Positions 42,357 to 51,032 of a stretch of 64,000 nucleotides of DNA are shown here, one piece after another. Made by a program: the position numbers and the translations under genes. Positions within the stretch are counted from its first letter, which is position 1. Every line of letters starts with the position of its first letter. Source of the stretch: Streptomyces sedi (GTDB taxonomy: Bacteria; Actinomycetota; Actinomycetes; Streptomycetales; Streptomycetaceae); contig NZ_VDGT01000001.1 of the NCBI RefSeq assembly GCF_006335015.1, forward strand, positions 124,001-188,000, written 5' to 3'. Below the pieces are notes generated by a model, which saw nothing but the letters and a program-made list of their open reading frames with translations, had not been told where the DNA came from and did no database searches.

Positions 42357-44663
42357 ATGAACCACCCCTGGCACGACGCCACCCGCGGCCCCCTCGACCG
42401 GGCGCGGGCGCTGCTGAGCGAGCTGACGCTGGAGGAGAAGCTGGCCCAGCTGGTCGGCCTCTGGCCCGGCTCGGACGTCGGCAACGCGGACGAGGCCGAC
42501 GTCGCCCCGCTCCAGCACGAGATCAACGCCGGCCAGCCCGACCTCGCGGAGCTGCTGCCGCACGGCCTCGGCCAACTCACGCGCCCGTTCGGCACGTTGC
42601 CCGTCGACCCGACCGAGAAGGCCAAGCTGCTCGCCGAGGACCAGCGGCGGATCGTGTCCGCCGGGCGGTTCGGCATCCCGGCGCTGGCACACGAGGAGTG
42701 CCTGACCGGGTTCACCGCCTGGCAGGCCACCATCCTGCCGACGCCGCTCGCCTGGGGGGCGACGTTCCACCCCGAACTGGTCGAGCACGCGGCGGAGTTG
42801 ATCGGCGAGTCGCTGCGTTCGGTCGGCATCCACCAGGGCCTGTCCCCGGTGCTCGACGTCAGCAGGGACCCGCGCTGGGGCCGCACCGAGGAGACCATCG
42901 GCGAGGACCCCTATCTGGTGTCGACCGTCGCCACCGGCTATGTGCGGGGCCTGGAGTCCGCCGGGATCGTCGCCACCCTCAAGCACTTCGTCGGCTACTC
43001 GGCCTCCCGCGCCGCCCGCAACCACGCCCCCGTCTCGATGGGGCCGCGAGAGATCGCCGACGTGCTGCTGCCACCGTTCGAGATGGCGCTGCGCGAGGGC
43101 GGCGCCCGCTCCGTGATGGCCGCCTACAACGACATCGACGGGGTGCCGGCCTCCGCCGACGAGGCGTTGCTGGTCGGGCTGCTGCGCGACGAGTGGGGCT
43201 TCGAGGGGACGGTCGTCTCCGACTACTTCGGGATCTCCTTCCTTGAGGTCAACCACGGCGTGGCCGGCTCCCCCGCCGAGGCGGCGGCCCTGGCGCTGGC
43301 CGCGGGCGTGGACGTCGAACTTCCGGCGCAGCGCTGCTACGGGCCGCCGCTGGCCGAGCTGGTGCGCGCGGGCCGGGTACCGGAGGAGCTGGTGGACCGC
43401 TCGGTGCTGCGGGTGCTCGCCCAGAAGGCCGAACTCGGCCTGCTGGACGCCGACTACCGCCCCGACCCCGCCGCGCTCGACGACGGCGCGCGGGTCGACC
43501 TCGACCCGCCGGCGCTGCGTGCCGCCGCCCGGTCGCTGGCCGAGGAGTCCGTGGTGCTGCTGGCCAACGACGGCGGCGCGCTCCCCCTCGCGGGCGAGGC
43601 GCGGATCGCGGTGGCCGGGCCGCTGGCGGACGACGTGGCGCCGCTACTCGGCTGCTACACCTTCCCGCGCCATGTCGGCGTCAGCCACCCGGAGTTGCCG
43701 CTGGGTGTCGAGGTGCCGACGCTGTTCGCCGCGCTGAGGGCCGAACTGCCCGACGCCCGGCTGACCAGGGCGGCGACGGCCGCCGACGTGGCGGGCGCCG
43801 ACGTGTGCGTCGCCGTGGTCGGGGACCGCTCCGGGCTCTTCGGGCGCGGCACCTCGGGCGAGGGCTGCGACGCCGCCGACCTCGAACTCCCCGACGGTCA
43901 GGGCGCGTTGCTCGACGAGCTGGTGGCCGGCGACGTTCCGGTCGTGGTGGTCGCGCTCACCGGCCGGCCCTACGCGCTGGGCCGGTGGGCGGACCGGCTG
44001 GCCGGCATCGTGCAGGCGTTCCAGCCGGGGCAGGAGGGCGCCGGCGCCGTCGCCGGGGTGCTCTCCGGGCGGGTCAACCCCGCCGGCCGGCTGCCGGTGG
44101 GCGTCCCCCGCGACGCGGGCGGCCAGCCGGCCGGCTATCTCGCGCCGCCCCTGGGGCAGGCGGGGGAGGCCAGCGCCGTCGACCCGACCGCGCTGTTCCC
44201 GTTCGGCCACGGGCTGAGCTACACCTCGTTCGTGTGGAACGACCCGGCGCTCACCACGGCGACCGTGCCGACCGACGGCGAGACCACCGTCTCGGTCACC
44301 GTCACCAACACCGGGGAACGGGAAGGCACCGAGGTCGTCCAGCTCTATCTGCACGACCCGGTCGCCCGCACCGCCCGCCCCGTCAACCGGCTGGTCGGCT
44401 ACGCGCGGGTCCCGCTGGCGGCCGGCGCCTCGGCCCGCGTCGACCTCGCCTTCCACGCCGACCTCGCCGGCTACACCGCGGCGCCCGGCCGGCGGATCGT
44501 GGAGCCCGGCGCGCTGGAGCTGCGGCTCGGCGCCTCCGTCGGCGACCTGCGGCACGCACTGCCGCTGACGGTCACCGGCCCCGAGCGCCGGATCGGCCAC
44601 GACCGGCGGTTGCGCTGCCCCGCGACCGTCACCCCGCTGCCCGCGCCGCCACCCGCGACGTGA
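42357..44663 (+). CDS. Glycoside hydrolase family 3, probable beta-xylosidase
   Basis: 768 residues, no signal peptide, so it acts on imported oligosaccharides in the cytoplasm. Order: N-terminal GH3 barrel (LTLEEKLAQLVGLW; SPVLDVSRDPRWGRTEET; KHFVGYSASRAARNHAP), the nucleophile in VVSDYFGI (about Asp289), GH3 C-terminal domain, and a fibronectin-III-like end (VTVTNTGEREGTEVVQLYLH). GH3 enzymes with ETIGEDPYL are found among both beta-glucosidases and beta-xylosidases; the xylanase/ABC context favours xylosidase (BxlA-like). It closes the sugar operon, 43 bp after the permease. Confidence 0.9.
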   Translation: MNHPWHDATRGPLDRARALLSELTLEEKLAQLVGLWPGSDVGNADEADVAPLQHEINAGQPDLAELLPHGLGQLTRPFGTLPVDPTEKAKLLAEDQRRIVSAGRFGIPALAHEECLTGFTAWQATILPTPLAWGATFHPELVEHAAELIGESLRSVGIHQGLSPVLDVSRDPRWGRTEETIGEDPYLVSTVATGYVRGLESAGIVATLKHFVGYSASRAARNHAPVSMGPREIADVLLPPFEMALREGGARSVMAAYNDIDGVPASADEALLVGLLRDEWGFEGTVVSDYFGISFLEVNHGVAGSPAEAAALALAAGVDVELPAQRCYGPPLAELVRAGRVPEELVDRSVLRVLAQKAELGLLDADYRPDPAALDDGARVDLDPPALRAAARSLAEESVVLLANDGGALPLAGEARIAVAGPLADDVAPLLGCYTFPRHVGVSHPELPLGVEVPTLFAALRAELPDARLTRAATAADVAGADVCVAVVGDRSGLFGRGTSGEGCDAADLELPDGQGALLDELVAGDVPVVVVALTGRPYALGRWADRLAGIVQAFQPGQEGAGAVAGVLSGRVNPAGRLPVGVPRDAGGQPAGYLAPPLGQAGEASAVDPTALFPFGHGLSYTSFVWNDPALTTATVPTDGETTVSVTVTNTGEREGTEVVQLYLHDPVARTARPVNRLVGYARVPLAAGASARVDLAFHADLAGYTAAPGRRIVEPGALELRLGASVGDLRHALPLTVTGPERRIGHDRRLRCPATVTPLPAPPPAT

Positions 44664-44739
44664 ACGCCGCCACCGACGCGCCGAGGTGACGGTCAGTCAC
44701 CTGGCCGTCGGCCACCGGGGCGCGGCCTACCCTGGGTCC

Positions 44740-45651
44740 ATGCGATGGACCGCACGGGACATCCCCGACCTCAAGGGCCGCACCTCGGTGGTCACCGGCG
44801 CCAACGGCGGCCTCGGCTACGTCACCGCGCGTGAGCTGGCCAGGCGCGGCGCCCGGGTGGTGCTCGCCTGCCGCAGCCAGCGGCGCGGCGAGTCCGCGCT
44901 CTCCCGGCTCTTCGACGAGGTTCCGGAGGCCCGCGCCGAGCTGCGCCTGCTCGACCTGGGCGACCTCGCCTCGGTGCGCGCCTTCGCCGGCACCTGGGCC
45001 GACGCCCCGCTCCACCTGCTGGTCAACAACGCGGGAGTGATGGCCGTCCCCCGCTCCACCACCGCCGACGGCTTCGAGAGCCAGTTCGGCGTCAACCACC
45101 TGGGGCACTTCGCCCTCACCGGCCTGCTGTACGGGGCACTGCGCAACGCGCCCGGCGCCCGCGTCGTCACCGTCTCCAGCGTGCTCCACCTGCTGGGGAA
45201 CATCGACATCAACGACCTCAACACCGAACGCCCCTACCGCCGTTGGCTGGCCTACGGCCGTTCCAAGACCGCCAACCTGCTCTTCACCCGCGAGCTGGCG
45301 CGCCGCACGACCGACGTGGACCTGCTGGCCGCGACCGTGCACCCCGGCTACGCCGACACCGACCTCACGCTCCAGTCCGCCCGGGCGCGGCGCAAGCCGG
45401 CCGGGGAGCGCGCCGCACGACTGGTCAACCGGACGTTGGCCAGTTCCGCGGAGGCCGGCGCCATGCCCACCCTCTACGCGGCGACCGCGCCGGACGTCGC
45501 CCCCGACTCGTTCACCGGCCCCGCCACCGTGCGCGGCCGGCGCACCCCCACCCTCCGCGCGCCCTGGACGCTCAACGACGCGGTCGCCCGCCGCCTGTGG
45601 CAGGTCTCCGAGGAGCTGACCGGCGTCCGCTACCCCGCCTCACGCGGCTGA
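44740..45651 (+). CDS. SDR family oxidoreductase (retinol dehydrogenase-like)
   Basis: 303 residues. TGANGGLGYVTARELARRGA is the cofactor loop, NNAGV follows, the catalytic Ser is in VTVSSVLH, and YGRSK gives the YxxxK dyad. The group oxidises or reduces varied alcohols and ketones; substrate unknown. No ribosome site precedes ATG 44740, while TACCCT ends just upstream, so the message may be leaderless. It overlaps the convergent ArsR gene by 22 bp at its 3' end. Confidence 0.88.
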   Translation: MRWTARDIPDLKGRTSVVTGANGGLGYVTARELARRGARVVLACRSQRRGESALSRLFDEVPEARAELRLLDLGDLASVRAFAGTWADAPLHLLVNNAGVMAVPRSTTADGFESQFGVNHLGHFALTGLLYGALRNAPGARVVTVSSVLHLLGNIDINDLNTERPYRRWLAYGRSKTANLLFTRELARRTTDVDLLAATVHPGYADTDLTLQSARARRKPAGERAARLVNRTLASSAEAGAMPTLYAATAPDVAPDSFTGPATVRGRRTPTLRAPWTLNDAVARRLWQVSEELTGVRYPASRG

Positions 45652-46622
45652 CGCGCCCCGGGACCGCCGTCGGCCGGCAGCAGCGTCCTGCCGACCGGCG
45701 TCACCGTGTGCAGCACCTCGTTGCCGCGGCGCGTCGAGTACAGCAGCCCCGACTCACGTAACACGCGGGCATGTTGGGACACCGAGCCCAACGAGACCCC
45801 CACGCTTCTGGCCAACTCCCCGGTCGTCGCGCCCCCTTCGGCCGCACACACCAGCACCCGCGCCCGCGTCGTCCCCAACAGCCGCCCCAGCGCCGCCGGA
45901 TCGGCCGTGGTCACCGGGGCGTGAGCCACCGGATAGACCAGCACCGGCGGCAGCCCCGGGTCGGCCAGCATCACCGGCGTCCGCCAGCAGAAGAACGACG
46001 GCACCAGCAGCAGCCCGCGCCCCGCCAGCCGCAGCTCCCGGTCCACCGGATAGTCCACCTCCAGCACCGGCGGATCCCACCGCATCGCCGGCCGCAGCCC
46101 GGCCAGCAGCGCCTCCACCCCGCCCGACGCCAACCTCCGTGCCCGCACCGCCAGATCGGCGTCCACCGCGGCCCGCACCGTCGACCACACCGGATGCCCA
46201 CCCACCGCGACCCGGTGGTAACGGTCCAGGTCGTCGACGAGCCGCCGCAACGCGCCCGGCCGCCCCTGGGCCAACTCCCGTAACCACACCGGGTACTCGG
46301 GGCTCCTCGCCAGCCGCGCCAGCTCGGAGGCCAGCCGCCGCCTCGGCGTCGCCCGCACCGCGTCCAGCGCCGCGCCCCAACCCGCCGCCGACTCCTCCGG
46401 GTTGAGGAAGTCGGGGAAGTAGCCGTGCCCCGGTATCAGCACCCGCAGGGTCTCCGGCACCTGCGCCGCGCGCAGCGAACGCCGCCACGCCCCGTACACG
46501 TGCGGCGCGTGCCCGTCCCGCAGCCGGTGCACGCTCAGCACCGTCTCCCACATCGGGTCGGCCCCCGCGGCCAGCCTGACCCGCCCCAGATCCTCCCCCG
46601 TGAACCGCACCCTGAGCGCCAT
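45630..46622 (-). CDS. ArsR-like winged-helix regulator with long N-terminal domain
   Basis: 330 residues. The C-terminal 80 residues form an ArsR-type winged helix (ALGRLLGTTRARVLVCAAEG, then TTGELARSVGVSLGSVSQHA); the first 240 residues are a family-specific domain of unknown ligand. Two codons are TTA (46281-46283 and 45759-45761), unusual in one gene and suggesting bldA control or recent acquisition. It converges with and overlaps the SDR gene. Relatives often sit alone or next to transporter genes; targets are unknown. Confidence 0.87.
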   Translation of the reverse strand: MALRVRFTGEDLGRVRLAAGADPMWETVLSVHRLRDGHAPHVYGAWRRSLRAAQVPETLRVLIPGHGYFPDFLNPEESAAGWGAALDAVRATPRRRLASELARLARSPEYPVWLRELAQGRPGALRRLVDDLDRYHRVAVGGHPVWSTVRAAVDADLAVRARRLASGGVEALLAGLRPAMRWDPPVLEVDYPVDRELRLAGRGLLLVPSFFCWRTPVMLADPGLPPVLVYPVAHAPVTTADPAALGRLLGTTRARVLVCAAEGGATTGELARSVGVSLGSVSQHARVLRESGLLYSTRRGNEVLHTVTPVGRTLLPADGGPGARQPREAG

Positions 46623-47111
46623 CGGCCCAAGCCTCCCCTGAGCCAGGCCGAACCCCGGGGAACGGGAAGGTGTCCACCGGCCCCCGGTAGTGCGGCTGTT
46701 CGCGACTACCCGGCGGTTTTAGCCTACGTCGAAGCCGCTGGCCCCACATTGCCCCAGGGGCCACCCTTGGCCATCCGGCCCCGCTCGGGTCGGGGGAAAG
46801 AAACGGTGCCTGACCAGCGCCGGCGACCAGTCGTTGGCCGCGCCGGGCGGAAGACCCCTTCCTGGTGTCCCGGCGCACCGACGACTCCCCCGAGCGGAGG
46901 CCGCCCCCACGGGGATCCGTGCCGGCGCCGGCCCGAATGTCATCACCGGGACACAGTCCCGCACCGCCCCGGGAAACCGGCTGGTTCTCGTGCCATACTC
47001 TGCGCCGAACGGCCCCGGTGGAGCCTCGCTTGCGCACATCCGCGCGCATCGGGGCGCATCCGGGGGAATCCCGGTGGTTGCCGGGGAAATGCTCAACGGG
47101 GGAAGAACGTC
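46623..47111. other. Divergent intergenic region, no gene seen
   Basis: This 489-bp gap separates the leftward ArsR gene and the rightward DUF operon. Open frames in it lack normal codon bias. A -10-like CATACTCT lies near 46993. It probably holds both promoters. Confidence 0.5.
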
Positions 47112-47741
47112 ATGGGGTTGGTACTGGCCTTCGTCGGACTGGTCGCGCTCGCGGCCGTCGTCGTCACCTTCGTGCTGCGCGCCCGCGCCAAGCCGCGGGC
47201 CACCGCGCCGCGCGCGCCGCGCGACCCGTTCGCGCCGGACGCCGAGACCGGCGGCGACCCGAGAACGCTGAAGGCCGGCGACATGGTCGAGTACCTCGGT
47301 CAACGCCTGTTCGTACGCGGCTCGTTGCGGCTCACGGAGGGCGGCTTCACCTGGTCGGAACACTTCCTCGACCCGATGGACGCCGACGTCGGCGAGGACG
47401 GCCGCCGCTGGATCTCCGTCGAGGAGGACCCCGACCTGGAGGTCATGCTCTGGACCGAGTACCGGGGCGAGGGCGAACTGCTGCCGTCCGCGAAGACGTT
47501 GACCGTCGAGGGCGTCACCTATGTCCGCGCCGAGCACGGCACCGCCGCCTACCGTTCCGAGGGCACCACGGGCCTGGGCGCCGACGGCCGCGTCGAGTAC
47601 GCCGACTACGAGGCGCCGGGCGGCCGGGGCCTCGCCTTCGAGCGGTTCCCCGGCGCCGGCGGCCCCGGCCGCTGGGAGGTCTCCCTGGGCGAGCGGGTGC
47701 CGCGCGGCACCCTGACCATCTACCCGGGCGGCGACGCGTGA
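47112..47741 (+). CDS. DUF4178 domain membrane protein
   Basis: 209 residues. One N-terminal membrane segment (MGLVLAFVGLVALAAVVVTF) and a soluble DUF4178 domain beginning near LKAGDMVEYLGQRLFVRGSL. The function is unknown. It is first of five genes (DUF4178, DUF2617, DUF4247, DUF350, spermidine synthase-like), an order that I recall as common in Streptomyces. The stop overlaps the next start (GTGA). Confidence 0.88.
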   Translation: MGLVLAFVGLVALAAVVVTFVLRARAKPRATAPRAPRDPFAPDAETGGDPRTLKAGDMVEYLGQRLFVRGSLRLTEGGFTWSEHFLDPMDADVGEDGRRWISVEEDPDLEVMLWTEYRGEGELLPSAKTLTVEGVTYVRAEHGTAAYRSEGTTGLGADGRVEYADYEAPGGRGLAFERFPGAGGPGRWEVSLGERVPRGTLTIYPGGDA

Positions 47742-48238
47742 GCGGCGGCATACGCCTGGCCACGCCCTACCGCGACACCAGCGCCGACCAGCTCCGTTTC
47801 ACCCTGACCGGGCCCCGCCGGCCGGCGCTCGCCGTCACCGACGCCGAACTCGACGGCGTCACCGTCCAGTTGCGTCTACTCGGCGCCTCACACCAGGTGC
47901 TGGCAGGACCCGTCAGCGAAACCCTCGCCTGCCTCCCCGCGGAGCCGGGCCAGGGCCCGCCGCACACCGTGCGCCGCGACATCGACGGCTGGCGCTACGC
48001 GTTCGACTCCACCGTGACGCGGCTGGAGTCCGACCAACTCAGCGCACGCGCGGCGGAGTTGCGCGAGGACCTCGCCCACCGACCGGCCGCGCTGCACGGC
48101 GTCTTCCCCGGTTCGCCCGACGCCCTCACCGGTCTGCTCACCTGGCGCGCGGGCCGAGTGGTCAACTGGCGCACCTGGCATGTCTATCCGCAGGCCGGCC
48201 AGGTCGTGACGACCGAGACCCGTCTGGAGATGCCGTGA
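47738..48238 (+). CDS. DUF2617 family protein
   Basis: 166 residues, soluble, with the DUF2617 pattern LRLLGASHQVL, HPHTVRRDIDGWRYAF-like segment and LTGLLTWRAGRVVNWRTWHV. Function unknown. It overlaps both neighbours by four bases, so it is co-translated with the DUF4178 and DUF4247 genes. Confidence 0.85.
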   Translation: MSGGIRLATPYRDTSADQLRFTLTGPRRPALAVTDAELDGVTVQLRLLGASHQVLAGPVSETLACLPAEPGQGPPHTVRRDIDGWRYAFDSTVTRLESDQLSARAAELREDLAHRPAALHGVFPGSPDALTGLLTWRAGRVVNWRTWHVYPQAGQVVTTETRLEMP

Positions 48239-48660
48239 CCCACCGTCAACCGAGGCGCGTCGGCGTCGCCCTGGCCACGACCGTCGGACTCCTGCTGGTC
48301 GGCTGCTCCGGCGGCGGCTCCGCCGACGCCCCGCGCCGCTGGATCGCCGAGAACTACCAGCGCGACACCACCGCCACGTTCACCTATCTCGACACCAGCG
48401 ACGCGCCGCGCGAGGTGGCCGACGAGATCCGCGGCAAGGCCAAGCCGGAGGACCAGATCACGGACTCGACCAGCGGCCAGATCTTCCTCCGCTACGACGA
48501 CGACATCGTGGCCGTCAGCCCCCACCGGCCGAGCGGCAGCCGGATCGAGATCGAGGGGTACCGCAAGGGTGTCCAACGCTGGCACTCACACGTCGGGCAC
48601 CGCTGGTCCTCCTCCCAGCACGACAACTTCCGCGGCGGCGGCCCCGGGACCGGCAAGTGA
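48235..48660 (+). CDS. DUF4247 lipoprotein
   Basis: 141 residues. A signal peptide ends in LLLVGCSGGG, a lipobox, so it is membrane-anchored outside. The body (WIAENYQRDTTATFTYLDTS, then FLRYDDDIVAVSPHR) fits DUF4247 and ends in a glycine-rich tail. Function unknown. GTG start overlaps the DUF2617 stop. A 257-bp repeat-rich gap follows. Confidence 0.85.
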   Translation: MTHRQPRRVGVALATTVGLLLVGCSGGGSADAPRRWIAENYQRDTTATFTYLDTSDAPREVADEIRGKAKPEDQITDSTSGQIFLRYDDDIVAVSPHRPSGSRIEIEGYRKGVQRWHSHVGHRWSSSQHDNFRGGGPGTGK

Positions 48661-48732
48661 CCCCCGCGCCCCGCACCCGCCCGCGCCCCGTTGCCCGCTG
48701 GCTGCCCCCGCTGACCGCACCGGTCCCCTCGG

Positions 48733-48876
48733 CCTTACCAGTCGGTTCGCCGGACGCTTACCAGTCGCGTTCCACTTACCAGTCCGTCGACCTGACCAGT
48801 CGGTTGACCTCACCAGTCCGTTGACCTGACCAGACGGTTGACCTCACCAGTCCGTCGACCTCACCAGTCCGTCGAA
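48733..48876. repeat. 17-bp tandem repeats with ACCAGT core
   Basis: About eight copies of CCTGACCAGTCGGTTGA, with variants CTCACCAGTCCGTCGAC and TTACCAGTCG. They sit inside the operon between DUF4247 and DUF350, so they would be transcribed and may affect messenger processing. Confidence 0.9.
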
Positions 48877-48917
48877 TCAACAGAGCAGAAGTGCACCGCA
48901 CAGAAGGCAGGTAGACC

Positions 48918-49355
48918 ATGGGGGACATCTTCGAGTCCGCCGGCGAGACTCTCCTCTATGGCCTCGTCGGCTTCGCCGTGATGGCCGTCGCGTTCGTCGC
49001 CCTCGACCTCGTCACCCCCGGCCGGCTGGACCGCGTCGTCTGGCGGGACCGCAACCGGGGCGGCGCCATCGTCCTCGGCAGCCAGATGCTCGGCGTCGGC
49101 TGGGTCGTGATGCGCGCCGTCGGCAGCAGCGAGTCCGAGGACGGCCTCGGCTGGGGCCTGGTCTCCACCGGCGTCTACGGCCTGGTCGGCGTCGTGCTGA
49201 TGATCCTCGTCTTCGTCGTCATCGGCTGGCTCGCGCCGGGCCGCATGGGCGCCGTCGCGTTCGAGGACCGGGACGGCCAGGCCCACCCGGCGGCCTGGGT
49301 GCACGGCGCCACCTACCTCGGCACGGCACTGATGGTCGGCGCGGCCCTCTCGTGA
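48918..49355 (+). CDS. DUF350 membrane protein
   Basis: 145 residues with four membrane segments (LLYGLVGFAVMAVAFVALDL; AIVLGSQMLGVGWVVMRAV; GVYGLVGVVLMILVFVVIGW; a C-terminal TYLGTALMVGAALS). DUF350 proteins are often beside membrane spermidine synthase-like genes; their role is unknown. The stop overlaps the next gene's GTG start by four bases. Confidence 0.9.
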   Translation: MGDIFESAGETLLYGLVGFAVMAVAFVALDLVTPGRLDRVVWRDRNRGGAIVLGSQMLGVGWVVMRAVGSSESEDGLGWGLVSTGVYGLVGVVLMILVFVVIGWLAPGRMGAVAFEDRDGQAHPAAWVHGATYLGTALMVGAALS

Positions 49356-50899
49356 TCCCGCGCCCTCGGCTGGCGCGGTTCCTGCTGCTCCTCACGGTCT
49401 TCCTCTGCGCCGCCTGCGGGCTGGTCTACGAGCTGGCCCTCGTCGCCCTCGGCGGCTATCTGATCGGCAACACCGTCTTCCAGACGTCGCTCGTCCTGTC
49501 CGTGATGGTCTTCGCCATGGGCGTGGGCTCGCTGGCCGCCAAGCCGCTGCGGTCCCGCGCCGTCGGCGCGTTCGCCCTGGTCGAGGGGCTGCTGGCGCTC
49601 GTCGGCGGCTTCTCCGTGCTGCTGCTGTACGTCCTCTTCGCCTGGGTCGGCATCTACACCGAGGCGATGGTGGTCGTCGCGTTCGTCGTCGGCATGCTGA
49701 TCGGCGCGGAGATCCCGCTGCTGATGACGATGCTCCAACGCATCAAACGCCAGGAGGCCGGCGGCGCCGTCGCCGACATGTTCGCCGTCGACTACCTGGG
49801 CGCCCTGGTCGGCGGACTGTGCTTCCCGCTGATGCTGCTGCCGACGTTCGGGCAGCTCAAAGGCGCGCTGGTGGTCGGCGCCGTCAACGCGGCGGTCGGC
49901 ATGGCGGTCGTGCTGTGGATCTTCCGCCGCCAGACGCGGCGCTTCGTGCGCGCCTCGCTGCTCACCACCATGGCGGTCATCCTCGCCCTGCTCGGCGGCG
50001 CCTACGCGTTCGCCGAGGACATCGAGGTCACCGCGCGGCAGCGCCTCTACCGCGACCCGATCCTGCTGGCCGAACGCACCCCGTACCAGGAGATCGTCGT
50101 CACACGGTCGTTCGCCTTCACCGGCGGCCGGGACCTGCGGCTCTTCCTCAACGGCGACCTCCAGTTCTCCTCCGTCGACGAGTACCGCTACCACGAGGCC
50201 CTCACCCACCCGGCGCTCGCCGGGACCCGCGGGCGGGTGCTGGTGCTGGGCGGCGGCGACGGGCTCGCGCTGCGCGAGATCCTGCGCTACCCGGACGTCG
50301 AGGAGGTCACCCTCGTCGAGATGGACCCGGCGATGACCGACCTCGGCAACGGCTTCGGGCCGTTGCGCGACCTCAACGAGCGCTCGTTCGAGGACGAACG
50401 GGTGAACGTCGTCCACGACGACGCGTTCAACTGGCTCCGCGACGCGCGCGGCCCCTGGGACGCGGTGCTGATCGACTTCCCCGACCCGGAGGACACGGCG
50501 ACGGCGAAGCTGTACTCGGTCGAGTTCTACTCGATGCTCACCCGCGTCCTCGCGCCGGACGCCCGGGTGGTCGTCCAGAGCGGTTCGCCGTTCTTCGCCC
50601 CCAACAGCTACTGGTCCATCGAGGCCAGCCTCCGTGAGGCCGGCCTGTCGACCACGCCTTACCACGTGGACGTGCCCAGTTTCGGCAACTGGGGCTTCGT
50701 CCTCGCCGCCCAGTCCTCCGACCCCCCCGACCTCGCGCTCTCCCCCGACGCCCCGCCCCAGCGCTACCTCTCCCGCGAGGTCCTCGCCGCGTCCAGCGTC
50801 TTCCCCCCGGACCGCCAACGCCCGCCCGGTATCCGCCCGAACACCCTGATGGAGCCGGTGATCATCGAGTACAGCAAGGACGAGTGGCAGTACAACTAG
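49352..50899 (+). CDS. Membrane-bound spermidine synthase-like aminopropyltransferase
   Basis: 515 residues. The N-terminal 230 residues hold about seven membrane segments (CGLVYELALVALGGYLIGNT, then MLIGAEIPLLMTML). The C-terminal half is the spermidine synthase Rossmann domain: YQEIVVTRS, LFLNGDLQFSSVDEYRYHEA, VLGGGDGLALREIL and LIDFPDP. Such fusions are common in actinobacteria. Whether the product is a polyamine is not established. It is the last gene of the DUF operon; no terminator hairpin was picked out by eye. Confidence 0.93.
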   Translation: MIPRPRLARFLLLLTVFLCAACGLVYELALVALGGYLIGNTVFQTSLVLSVMVFAMGVGSLAAKPLRSRAVGAFALVEGLLALVGGFSVLLLYVLFAWVGIYTEAMVVVAFVVGMLIGAEIPLLMTMLQRIKRQEAGGAVADMFAVDYLGALVGGLCFPLMLLPTFGQLKGALVVGAVNAAVGMAVVLWIFRRQTRRFVRASLLTTMAVILALLGGAYAFAEDIEVTARQRLYRDPILLAERTPYQEIVVTRSFAFTGGRDLRLFLNGDLQFSSVDEYRYHEALTHPALAGTRGRVLVLGGGDGLALREILRYPDVEEVTLVEMDPAMTDLGNGFGPLRDLNERSFEDERVNVVHDDAFNWLRDARGPWDAVLIDFPDPEDTATAKLYSVEFYSMLTRVLAPDARVVVQSGSPFFAPNSYWSIEASLREAGLSTTPYHVDVPSFGNWGFVLAAQSSDPPDLALSPDAPPQRYLSREVLAASSVFPPDRQRPPGIRPNTLMEPVIIEYSKDEWQYN

Positions 50900-51032
50900 G
50901 TCGGGTGGACGGCGCGTTCCACCCTCGCGTCCGCGGCGTTTCGGTACGGCAGGGCACGGGACGGCGGGGCACAGAACGGCTCGGCACGGCGCGGCCACCG
51001 CTGGCCGGCCCCCGGCCCTCCGACTCACGGAC

